Assembly: GCA_024220525.1 (NCBI GenBank)
Contig: JAMYWO010000057.1
Coordinates: 9,437-73,436 of the forward strand
Direction: 5' to 3'
DNA length: 64,000 bases
Source of the DNA: Cochliopodium minus
Lineage: Eukaryota > Discosea > Himatismenida > Cochliopodiidae
Shown: piece by piece, positions 12,601-24,011 of the stretch
Numbering within the stretch: the stretch's first letter is position 1
Layout of the letters: every line of letters begins with the position of its first letter
Program-made: the position numbers and the translations under genes
The notes under the pieces: generated by a model
The model's database searches: none
What the model saw: the letters and a program-made list of their open reading frames with translations, nothing else
What the model was told of the DNA's origin: nothing

Positions 12601-15600
12601 TTCAAGAGCATGCCAAAAAGATAATCGAATGTTTGGATTTTGAAGAAAGGAGAATCTTCCGCAAGTTTATCTCTTTGAGAAGCTGGTATTCTTCTGAACT
12701 CTCCCACGAGAGAATCATGCAGAAAGAACACAAATCCATTCTATTATCTCTTCCAGTTTTTGAGACTCTTGACAAAGACCCTCGTTTTTTGAATTTATCT
12801 GGAGAAGTCATTTTTCCTCCAAGCAATTATACCAACCTTTCTGCTCAGATCTATTCAACTTTTAATATTATTAAAAGGGAACCAGGTGATGAGGATATGA
12901 TTGAATTTTTGAACATCCTGCCACACAACAAAGCCAATTTTTTCATACAAGTTGTCTTTCCACATTTGGAGACTTTTGAAAACAGAGATGTTAGAGATGA
13001 CTTGATGGTTGGTATTGTGAGAGACTTCCCCAACTTACTAAAAGAGAACAAAAAGATGCGCAAAAAATTGGAAAAACTCAAATTTCTTCCCGACAGTGAA
13101 GGGAAACTTCGCAGTATAATCACCTCTTTTGATCCCGAAGAAAAGTTGATCAGATCAATGTTTTTTCCTAAGGAACCCTTTTTTCCAACTGGAAAGTTTG
13201 CACAAAACGAAATTTTGGTTGCAATAAGAGGATTGGGGCTCAAAACATCCTTGACTCTCAATGATTTTGTAGATAGATGCAAATCCATCTCTATTTTGTA
13301 TTCTAATGATAATACACGTGATTCAGCAATCGAGAGATCACATCTTCTTCTCCAATATTTCAATGATAACTATCATTCTTTGTTGGGAAAAACAGAGATG
13401 AATAAATTCAAATTCTCTTTGAATTCTTTTCCATGGATCCCCATTTATAGCAATCAAAATGAAATTCCATTCGAATATCCCAAAAATGTAAGAATTTCCT
13501 ATAAATTCTTTTTTCATAAAATTACTTTTTATTACAAAGGTATTGCTCAAAGAATGCAAGAATTTATCAGGATTGGTTGCCAAGATCATCAACGGAAATA
13601 TTACAAACGAACAGATCAAACAAGACATGGGATGGGTAATAAAGCTGGAGACAGTCACTGAACAACTCAAAGCACTCGATAAGGATACCAAACTTTCGGA
13701 AAAAGAAAAAACGGAAACAACGCAAGAGATCTACACTTATTTCCAGAGTATAATCGACAAGAGCACCTTTGAAAAAGAAAAACTCATAAGATTTCTTTCT
13801 CACAACAAAAATAAATGGATCTACATCAAAAACACTTTTGTTGATTACACAAGTGTAGTTTACAATTGCAAATACAACCTTTCGCCTTACTACTTTGAAG
13901 TCCCTTCAAATGGAGAGTTCAGTTCATTGTTTGGGGTTGCAGGTGTCAAAGATAGGTTCACCATCACTCAGTTGGAGAGAGTGATGAACTTGTTGCATAG
14001 TAGTACAAAGGGGAAACAGCTTTCTGAGAGTGAAATAGAGCTTGCTGTCAATCTTTGTCTCATGATATCTCAAGAAGATTCATTAATTCTCAAAAAGTAA
14101 TTTCTAATAAATTTGTAATTTTTTTTCAATTATTTTGTTTTTAATTAGGATATACGTCCCAACAAACAAAAACTATCTTCAAGTTTCTGAAAAGGTCACT
14201 TTTTCTGAAATTATAAACGAAAAAGAAGATGGCAACTTCATTTATACTCATCACAGAATTCCCAGCTACGTTGCCAAAATCTTAAGATGTAGATCAAAGG
14301 CCACTCTCTTACTGGAAAATGCCAAAGATACTATCTTTGAGCCATATGGTCAACAAGTAAAATTGGTGGAACAGTTAAAAATTATTGTAAGAGATTATGG
14401 AAAAACATTTTTCCATGAAATGTTACAAAATGGTATATTCTTTTTATGATTTAAGAAATTTAAATTCATTTATTTTTTCGTTTCTTTTATCAAGCTGATG
14501 ATGCTGGATCGACCAAAATCTCATTTCTTCTTGATCATACAAAATATGGAGAAGCAAGTTTGATCAATAAAAATATGTCTTGTCATCAAGGACCTTCGAT
14601 TTATGTTTGGAATAGTAATTTATTTTTATAAATTTAATTTTTTGTAGAATTTTAAAAATCTTCAAAAGATTCTGTGTTCAAAAAAAGTGATTTCGAGAAC
14701 ATCATCCAAATCGCATCTTCCAACAAGAAAAAGGATCCAAATCAAATAGGAAGATTTGGTCTTGGTTTCAATACTTCTGTAACATTAATTATCTAAACTC
14801 TATATTTTCATATTATTTTTATGAAAATAGTACTCTATTACAGATATGCCAGCGTTCGTAAGTGGAAGGCACATTGTATTTTTTGATCCACAGAAGAAAT
14901 TCATTGCAGATAGAGAGCCTGGTGTGAGGATGGACTTTGTACAAAACGACTTGCTTTCACAATTTTCAGATCAATTTGAACCATTCAAGAAATTTGGTTG
15001 CAACATGAAAGGTAAATAAGTTTCATTTAATAATCTTTTTTTTTTTAAATAAAATTTTATTTAGATCAATTTGATGGAACCTTGTTTAGATTTTCACTCA
15101 GAAGCAAAGAAATGGCAAAAACAAGTCAAATTACTCACTCTCATATGACCATAATAACTGCAAAGGCTTACATGGAAGAATTGATGAAGGAATCAGAAAA
15201 CTTGATTTTATTTTTGAGAAACATCAAACACATAGAGTTTTTAGAAAAGCAAAACGACAAAGAAATGACGTAAAAAAAATTTAAAAACTTTTTTTTTAAA
15301 AAATTAATTAAATTTCTCCAAAAATTTTTAGGAGCGTTGCTACTATTACCATTGAACACAACAACTCTTTTGTTAACTTTTTTAATTCTTTTCAAACACA
15401 AAAAGAAAGCCTACTTGAACCATACACTTCCAAAACATCTTACAAAGATTCCAATAAAACGCACAGAATCATTGAGTGGTTAAACGCAGGTTACAGCAGG
15501 TATTTCACAGAAAATAAGGCAAAGATTGGATTTTCGCAAGTGTCTGCTCCCATGAAAGGATCTCAAACTTTTGAAGGAAAAGTTTTTAATTTTTTACCAA

Positions 15601-18600
15601 CAGAAATCAAAACTGGATTGCCTATACATGTTAATGGTATTACAATTTATATTTAATATTTAATCAAAATTTTACTCTTTAATTTTCACCAGCCAATTTC
15701 ACTCTTAACTCAAGCCGTAATAGTTTGATGACTAATCAAACCAACAAAATAAATGAAAACGCAATCTTGATCGAAAGCATTATACCAAAAGCATATTGTT
15801 ATCTTCTACTTGCAGCAAGAGGCTATGTTACCAAAGACTTTAATTTTTTGGACGATTATTTTAAACTTTGGCCCAGAACAAGCGATTGTACAGACTTTTA
15901 CAAGAGGATAGCAAAGTATGTGCATGACCTCTTATCGAAAGAATGTTGCTTTTATAGTTTACCACAAATAAGATTGCAAAAAGAAAGCAAATGGGTCAAC
16001 TACAATGAAGCTTTGATACTCAGTGATGGAATGCTTGCGAAAGATCGAGATTTGGCCTGCAATCTGTTGAAAGAAACTGATGTGCCGCTCATTTTGGTTG
16101 ATATTCCTTATCACATCAGAGATGAATTAAAGAAATTGAAGATACCCATCTCTGAGATGAATCCAAAAACTTTCCATCAATATCTCCTCAAAAAGAAAAC
16201 AGATGAGAGAAGGATCTACGATATTGAGGCCAATCCTTACGGAAAATCATTAAGAAACATCATTGAGTACCTCATGAAAGATGGCGTTGAATTTCTAATA
16301 GGTCTTCCTTTGTGTATGCTCGAAGGAGACAAATGCTCTGTCTTTGATAGCACAAAGAAATACATCTGTGAAAAAGAGGATCAAGATCTTTTGATTGATT
16401 TCTGCCAAGACAAACTACAGATCCTCAGCAAACAAATGACCATGCTTTTTAAAGATAGAACCGAACTCGATTTGAAGAAATTGAGCATCGAGAAGTTTAG
16501 TTTTTCAAGCTTGACCCAGTTGCTAGCAAATCACAAGATCACAAACAAAAAAAGCGAGATTATGGAATTAAATTCTGATAAATTCCCAAACAAAGATTGG
16601 ATCGCTAAATTTTGGGAATACGTATCCAAACAGCGGAATTCCAATGTAGTAATCTATGATCAAATCAAAGAGTTTATATTTCTCCCGATCATCATGAGAA
16701 AATCATCTTTGGAGCAACCACAAACCTATCTAACCAAAGTAAGTAAAGCGAATTCAGTATTTGTGACTCCCAACAAAAAATGGATGAGTGTTTTTCTCGA
16801 CGTGGGAATTCCTTTTTGTCATCCTCTGGTTCCTATTGTTTGCTTAGCGGGAAAATTGTTAGAAGTGAATCCTTCTAATCTCATAAGAACTTTGCACCAT
16901 GTGAAAGAAGACAGACTTCAACTCGCATCTCCCAACTCCAGAAACATCATTTTGAAAAATCTCAACAAGATGAAGGATCAGCAGCTTCTAGAACATGAGG
17001 GTTTGATCAGGAAGCTCCCTTTCTTTGAAAAAGAGGATATCTTTACCCTTAAACACATCTGCTCCACCTACGTTTGGGACAACATATTAGAAATGAACAT
17101 TAGATTTCCAAAGGTAAAAAAAATATATAATTATAAATAATTTAACTTCAAAATATTATTTATTTTAGGAAATGAGTTACATTAAAAATTTGATTGTTCA
17201 ATTAATGGAGAAAGTCAATCAAAACTACATTTGTGCTTCCAAAAACTTCAAAATAATCCCCAAAGGATTTCCATACTACGGACACGTCAACAACTGCATC
17301 AAGTACAACCCCGACCTGAGAAACCTCTTCAGAGTTCTTCAAATAACAGATTCCACGCATGCTTCATTTTTCGTTAATTGTGTAGCCAACGATCTCAAAG
17401 TCTCCAAAGAAATAGAAAGTTTGGAGGAAGTGACACCTCTCTTGGAATATTTGATGAAAAACTTTGATACAATGTGCAAAGATGAAAAAAAAATTAATTT
17501 CGAGGCTTTTGTTAAAGGCAACATGTTCTTAGTTCCCGTCAAAGAAGAAAAGTTCAAGTTGAAGAAGCCTGACAGTCTCTATGATATTAGCAATCCTGTC
17601 TTTGAGTACCTCTATTCGGGAAATTCCGCGATGTACCCTTGCAAGGAGTTTGCCAGCAAAGAGTGGATGTCTTTTTGGAAGAGATTAGGAATGAATTCCA
17701 CTCCATCAGAAGAAGAATTTAAAAATTGTTGTTTCAAGATATCTCGTGAATTTGGTAATTTTTTTTATTATTTTTTTATTATTATAAATTTTAATTTATT
17801 ATTAATATTCTAATTTAAAAGGAAATTTGACACATATACCCGATCGTCTTGTGAAATTGTTGAATCATATCATCCTGATGATCTCAAACAACAAAAATCT
17901 CTACAACGTAGTATCTGACATCGACTTTTTCCCCGCAAAATGGGACGAAAGAACTATTCAGAAGAACATCATGTACAGAAAGATAAAAGACATAGAAATT
18001 GAAATACAAAGGAATCTTGTTTGGAGCATCGTGCCATTCTTCCCCAAAGATTTAAACATCACCAAATCTTTCCTCGAAAACTGCCACAAAATGGATCAAT
18101 TCTCCGATATTTCGATGGTTTTCAAACACCTGTCAAATTTCCACGATGGAAAAATAGTTGATAAATCTCCTAATTTCTCTAATTCTATTAAAGAGATCTA
18201 TTCCTTTTTGAACAATTTTAGTCGCCAAGAGTTGTTGCCTTACAACAAAGATTTCGAAAGACTGTTTTTGGTCTCCAATTATTGCTCCCCTCAATCCTTT
18301 GTTACCGCTTCCCAACTTAAATTCAAATGTGACGATTTGTTGAAACCTTATATCTATCAAGTTCCCGAGGAGATCTACAAGAAAAGTAGAAACTTGTTAA
18401 CTATGTTCCAGGTAAATTTTTTTTATTTTGTATTAAATATTTTTTTGTAATAAATATTTTTTTTTATTTAAAATTTTTTGTTAAAATTTTTGATTTTAAA
18501 AAAAGGTTTTGGAAGAACCATCTCTTGAAGATTATCTTAATATTGGTTTCTTGATTTACACCCAAAACAAAAACACTTCAGTAGATCCTAATCAATTAAA

Positions 18601-19780
18601 GACCCTCTACTTCACCTACCAAAAACTTCTGCTGTTCATTCAAAAAGATCACAATCTCGTACACAACTTGAAAAATGTTTATTTGCCTGACACTTCCCTT
18701 TTGCTCCAACCTATTTCCAAACTTTGCTACTTAGATGTAACAACACTTGAAGACAAAGTCGATTTAAAAATGACAAATTGTGTCCACAAAGATTTTAATT
18801 TCGTAATTTTTTTTTTTTTTAAAAATTTGTTTTTATATCAAAAATTTCTGAAAAAGATTGCATCGAAATTGAAGATAACAGGACTAAGCAGTGTTGTAAT
18901 TGAAAAATATGATGACAGTGTGAAACAAGTAGAACAAAAATTGCCATCGTTCTTTCCACAGCTACAAAAAATAATCACAAGCAAAGAATTCAGGGAAGGA
19001 CTCAAAAGAATCTATTTGCACGAAAGTACCAATACAAGCAACAAAATAATCAAGAAAATAGATTTTTTTTCGAAATTTACTTTGAAATGTCTTCAATCTA
19101 TTTCGAGTTGTTTCTTTGATTCCAGAAATAATAAAAATGTCACCAAAAAGATCCAAAGCAATAAACAAGATTGTTTCATTGATGTTCAAACGAATACTAT
19201 TTATTTATCTCAGCCACCCAATTCTTACACTTCTCTTTCGTTGGTGTCTTGTATCATTTCCAAAAAGATATCAGAGTATCTTGGTTGCCAAAACATCAAC
19301 ATTTCTCACATCCAAACTATTCTTACTGTTTCCAATCCCACAGAGATTGACAGCATTCTCAACTGCTTAGGTATAGATCAAAAAAAAAACAATGATCAAT
19401 CTCTTTTACATACTCTTGACCCCCAAACTATGCTCAAACACATCAAGATTTGCCCTCTAGCTTACTATTCAATCGGTGAAACTGTTGCAATAAAGAAACA
19501 CAATGATACTTCTTATTCTTTTGGGACGATAACCAACATTGATCAAAAAGATGTACATTTCGTCAATAGTTTCCAGATACATCTCGATGATAACAGCAAC
19601 AAAAAAGTTTACTTGACCATCTTTTCCGCATTTGTCTTCAAGTTGAGTAGCAATGGGATCATAGACAAAAACTCTTCTTCATATCTATCGTACAAACAAA
19701 TATTCTTGGAAGAAATTGAAAAAAGTGGAAATGAGTACAAAAATCTTCTTTTGGAAAGATTCAATTCAAAGTTATTATAA
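9630..19780 (+). CDS. Sacsin-like chaperone with two HSP90-type ATPase repeats
   Basis: A single gene of about 22 exons encoding roughly 2,900 residues. Repeat 1 starts at the N terminus with the GHKL/HSP90-like sacsin signature: KRIKGILLQYPD, then [38 protein letters not shown], and [14 protein letters not shown] second complete copy begins near 14340: [39 protein letters not shown], and [12 protein letters not shown]. Each ATPase module is followed by a long alpha-helical body, as in sacsin SIRPT repeats. Near the C terminus, the part around [15 protein letters not shown] resembles the segment that precedes the J domain in sacsin, but no HPD-type J domain, HEPN or ubiquitin-like domain is visible. 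Known of the family: co-chaperones for protein quality control and cytoskeletal organisation. The ATG at 9630 begins [18 protein letters not shown], which fits the family N terminus. The intron 9940-9997 seems to use a GC donor. Confidence 0.85.
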
Positions 19781-19841
19781 CAACACTGAATAAATAAAAT
19801 AGTTTTATTCCCTCTAAAAATTTTTAATGTTTGGAGTTTTT

Positions 19842-20776
19842 TTATTTTGCAAATTGCATGAAGGCAGGGAAAAGAAGGGGAAGGAGAGAGGTAAGGAGAA
19901 GTGGAGAACCTCTGACTGTTTTGGTGAAGAATGCCTTAAGATCAGAGAAGATAACCAAAATGAAAAACCTCAAATAAAGGAAAGATCTGTTCTTCCTTGA
20001 AAGGACATCTACTTGTTCTCTGAGTAAATTAAACAGAATTGGTAATCTAAGGATTTAAAAAAAAAAAAAAATTAAAAAAAAAAATTAATTTTTGGATGAA
20101 TTCTTACCTCAATAGAGTTACATTGAATAAAGATAATATTGATACTATTGTTTCGAAATAGGTTGGGTTGATGGATGGGAAGAAGCCGAGGATTGGAACA
20201 AATGAATGCAAGATATAGAACAAATTCTGCAATTGAATTTGTGATAGAAGGAGGATTTTATCAGGGTTTCTGAGACTAAAGATTAATTCCATGAATTTCA
20301 CTGTTTTATCGCTATTTCTCAGCAATTCAAATATTGATTTCTCTGATGATCTGTTTTTTTGGATTATATTCACACATTCTTCTAAATTGAATCCTATTTC
20401 CCAAAAAAAGATTAATAAAATATTGATGTTGGGATTTATTTTATCTTGATAATAAAAATGAAAATATGTACTGTTTATTTACCAACTGGGATGTATTTCA
20501 ATTTTTGATTTCTTTTCAATGCAATTATAAAGGAGATAAGATGACATAACAAATTGGTCATATCCCTTGATATTTTGGCTTTCAATACCATGGGTATAAT
20601 TTTTGCTTTTTGGTTCATATTGATCAGATTTTCTAATCCCATCGCAAATCCTCTTTTGGATAAAGCTGATGCAAGCATTATGATGTAATCATTCGATAAA
20701 TTGAGACTATCAATTATGTAAAGAAAATGAAAAATTAAGAAATTTGAATAAAAATATAAGTTTCCATTTACTTCAT
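19842..20776 (-). CDS. Small helical, probably membrane-associated protein, unrecognised (PEX11-like length)
   Basis: Four exons give about 235 residues. A 5-nt first exon (20776-20772, ATGAA) joined to the exon beginning TCTCAATTTATCG gives M-N-L-N-L-S-N-D-Y-I-I. Without it the next ATG is in MLASALSKRGFAMGLE. Later exons encode amphipathic or hydrophobic helices (NLLCHLISFIIALKR; LFYILHSFVPILGFFPSI; FETIVSILSLFN) and a C-terminal hydrophobic run LLTSLLPLLFPAFMQFAK. I do not recognise the family. The length and the succession of amphipathic helices with a hydrophobic end recall PEX11 peroxisome-division proteins, but no diagnostic motif is seen, so that is only a guess. It converges with the sacsin-like gene, 61 bp apart. 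Confidence 0.6.
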
Positions 20777-20917
20777 TTTTTTTATATATATATATTTTAA
20801 AAGATATATTTCATGAAGATAAATATTCTTTATTGTCCACATGTGAATCTTTTAATTTTTTTTCTTTTTAAGGAATAAAGAAAAATTGAAATAAGAAGGG
20901 GAATTTATTAAAATATC

Positions 20918-21817
20918 TTAACGTCTGCAAATTCCAGTGACTCCATTAAGATATGTGCAAGTTGGAGCACAAGGAGTCAAGTATTGTCTAAGAGAAAGGA
21001 AGACTCTTCCAGGTCTACGGCTATATCCTTGTCCGTTACCTCCACGTTTGTGATTGTAATGTCCATTTCCATCATGATGGTTATCATTGTTATCCCAATG
21101 ATCATCGTGTTCCCAATCGTGTTCTTGGTCGATATCGTTAAGATGGCAGCTGGCTACTGGTGCGCTGCTTTTGCAGTGTGGTTGAACATAGACAGAGTTA
21201 AGTTCGGTCCTGAAATGGTGGGTAGGAACGATGGAGAAGATAAATGGTTGGGTCCAGTTTCCAGTTACCTCATTTGCACCTTCGTATACTATTAAAACAA
21301 GAATGGAGGTAAAATATAATTTATAATAATTTTGAGTTCAAAATTTCTCTTATAATTTTCTTGTTTTAATTTTTTTGGGTTACCTTCTACAATGTTAATG
21401 ATGGATCTAAATCCACGGGTATAATAGTTATCAGGTTCTGGAATATGAACACATACAGCATGAGCATTCAAGTCATCAATAGGTGCTCCATTTACATCCA
21501 AGTTAAGGCATCCACCAGTTGGAACTTTTGCAATTTGGACTTTTATAATGGAAGAAATAAAATTAAATATGATATTTTTTTTTATGATAAGTTTTCAAAA
21601 AGTTACTTGATTGAGAATAAAAGTCTCTGCATGATCCTCTAAAATAGATTTTCTATCAAAACATTTGAATTTTAAATTTGATAATAATTGTTTGTAGAAA
21701 AATTTTTACGAATATTAAATTTTCTAATGCCAATTCTCTAGTATCATCACTCTTTTCAATGAGGGATCCATAGCATATTGCCAAAGCAACCAATAATACA
21801 AATAAAATTTTGTTCAT
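20918..21817 (-). CDS. Secreted protein with His/Asp/Asn-rich tail region
   Basis: Four exons, about 215 residues. The start MNKILFVLLVALAICYGS is a signal peptide. The middle (VQIAKVPTGGCLNLDVNG..., AVCVHIPEPDNYYTRGFR) looks like a small beta-rich domain. The last exon first has QPHCKSSAPVASCHLND, then a stretch of roughly 35 residues dominated by H, D, N and G (HDWEHDDHWDNNDNHHDG), then basic residues and a C-terminal part with three more cysteines ending CTYLNGVTGICRR. No named family is recognised. Inference: a soluble extracellular protein that could bind metal ions (Zn, Cu or Ni) through the His/Asp cluster. The hydrophobic open frame on the opposite strand is an antisense shadow of this exon. 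Confidence 0.75.
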
Positions 21818-22125
21818 TTTTTTTTTATATTTTTATAATTAATTTAAATTAAAAGGGTACTCTTTCAAATTTTTTAGGAAGTGCTTTATCCAAAAAAAGA
21901 GAACAAGTTTTTTGATCAGGAGATTATTGGATTAAATCTTTTTTTTTGAATTTTGATTGGATAAGGAAAATAAATTTATTAATAAATTTCACTTGAATCT
22001 CATATTATTTGTATTGGATGTATATTACTTATCAAATGGTTTTTATTGAGATAATATGTAATTTTATGAGTTTATAAATCTTTTTTTCTAATTTTTTTCA
22101 AAATGCCAAAATTTTGAATAAAAAA
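21818..22125. promoter_or_regulatory. Divergent intergenic region
   Basis: 308 bp between the start codons of the secreted His-rich gene and the F-box/ankyrin gene. It is A/T-rich with T-runs, and I see no other element in it. Confidence 0.35.
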
Positions 22126-23940
22126 ATGAGAAATGAAAAAAGGAAGAGAGATTCAAGTGAAAGTGAAGAAAAGAAAAATAAAGAAAAATCAATCAAATTT
22201 GGTGCTTTTGACAATTTGCATAAAGATTTATGCATCCATATATGCTCCTTTTTGGAAATAGATTCGACATCCAAATTATCAAGGACCAATAAATGGTGGA
22301 ATTCCAAATTGGACAATGATAGGGTAAAGAAAAACATTTAAAAATGAATTTCAAATTCATTTTTTATGAATAAAGGTTTGGAAGAAATTCATTGTTGATT
22401 TAGAATTATATGAATCATATAAATCTGAGATAGGATCAATGAAGACATTTTTGAGAATGGGTAAGATTAATATTTTAATTTTTTCTTAGAACTTTTCAAA
22501 GATAAAAAAAAAAAAAGAAAAAGGATTGAAGATATTGAAGGAAATGGGATTCAATAAAGATCCAAAAAAATTGATGAATGTATTAATAAAAAAAAATCTG
22601 GACAATTTGACAAGTAAATTTTTCTCTGAGAATTTTTAAATGTAAAAATAATGAAAAAAAAAAAGAACAAGGAATCTACACACTTTTGCATTCGGAATGT
22701 ACAAATTGGGTATCAAGGCTTCACGTAGTAAAATTTGCAGTGGATTTCAGATGCGACGTGAATACGAAAGTAAGAAAGGAAGAATACGACGATTACTTCA
22801 ATAGAACGGAACAGCCAAAGTTTATCAGACTTTCCACGCCTCTTTTGTTGCAATGCGAAAAGAAAAACGTCAACAGCGAGATTGTAGAGTATTTGATAGA
22901 CCATGGGTCTTATTGCAACGTGAGAAACAACAATGGAGACACTCCCTTGCATCTTTTGTGTGCTAAAGAAAATTCTTCTTTGAAAAGCATAAAAAAACTA
23001 ATTGAGGGGAAAGCCTCTGTTAATATTATCAACGATGATATGAAACTTCCCATCCATTTCTCTTCTTCGCACAAATATGGAGGAGAGTTGGTGAAACTAC
23101 TGATCCAAAACAACAGTGACGTCAATTCCAAGGACAATGACAAAAACACTGCTTTCCACTACATGTGCATGCGTCTCCCTGCTTTATCTTCTTTGGTCTC
23201 TCAAATTTCCACGGAGGATTTTGATTTCTCCATCAAGGGTAAAGAAGATAAGACTCCATTGCACTTTTTCTGTATGAACCCTTCTCTCGATATTTCTTTT
23301 TTGAGTTTTCTTCTTGGGAAGGGCGTTTGCGTTAACGAAGTAGATGCAAAGTTTGATTTTTTTTTTTTTTCTTTATTACATTTTTTCAATTTTTTTAATT
23401 TTTTTATTCTTTATTTTTTATTTTTTCATTTTTTTTTTTTCTTCAAAAAAAGGTTGAACACTGCTGCACATTTACTCATCTCCAACAAAAATTTCTCCCT
23501 CCCTCTTTTGAAATTTCTGGTCGAGAAAAAGGTTGATCTTTCTCTTGGCAACAGTTTTGATTATACTCCTTTGCATTTCCTTTGTTCTGTCCACACCTTT
23601 GACCTCCCCACACTCCAGTTTTTTTTCGAGAACAAGGCTGACTTGAACGCAAAGAATTATGATCACTGCACCCCTTTTCATTTGTGTTCAGCTAAGAAAG
23701 AATTGTCACATGATATTTTTCAGTATTTTCTGGAAAATAAAGCTGATTTGAATATAAAAGGTAAAAAAAAAACAAAAAATAAAAATTAAAATTGTTTTTT
23801 TCATTTTTTTTTTGGAACTATCCAAAGATAAATCTAACAATACCCCTCTTGGTTTGGCTCGTCATAATTTTGACTTGAAAAAGAAGATTAGAAAAAAACT
23901 CAACCTTGAGTTTGATCAATTTATTCAAAAGTTTAAATAA
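22126..23940 (+). CDS. F-box protein with ankyrin repeats
   Basis: Start ATG at 22126 gives MRNEKRKRDSSESEEKKNKE, a charged N terminus, then an F-box (FDNLHKDLCIHICSFLEID ... LSRTNKWWN, ending in VWKKF after the first intron). After short linker exons a long exon encodes about eight ankyrin repeats from about 22880 on, with typical units such as NNNGDTPLHLLCAKENSS, KDNDKNTAFHYMCMR and DYTPLHFLCSVHTFDLP. A T-rich intron at about 23350-23453 splits the repeat block, and a short last exon ends at 23940. About 500 residues. Known of the family: F-box proteins bind Skp1 in SCF ubiquitin ligases while ankyrin repeats recruit substrates. Inferred: a substrate adaptor of an SCF ligase. Confidence 0.82.
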
Positions 23941-24011
23941 ATTATTTTTTATTTTTATTTTTATGTATATACAATAAAATTATGGACAAAAAAAAAAGTT
24001 GTATTCTTTTT

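Noticed and set aside
11705-13691. Several minus-strand frames of 70-170 codons within the sacsin-like gene
   Set aside because: They lie opposite long, conserved sacsin exons and have no signature of their own.
20984-21295. Hydrophobic plus-strand frame resembling a membrane protein
   Set aside because: It is the complement of the His/Asp-rich exon: GAT/CAT-rich sense DNA reads as I/M/V on the other strand.
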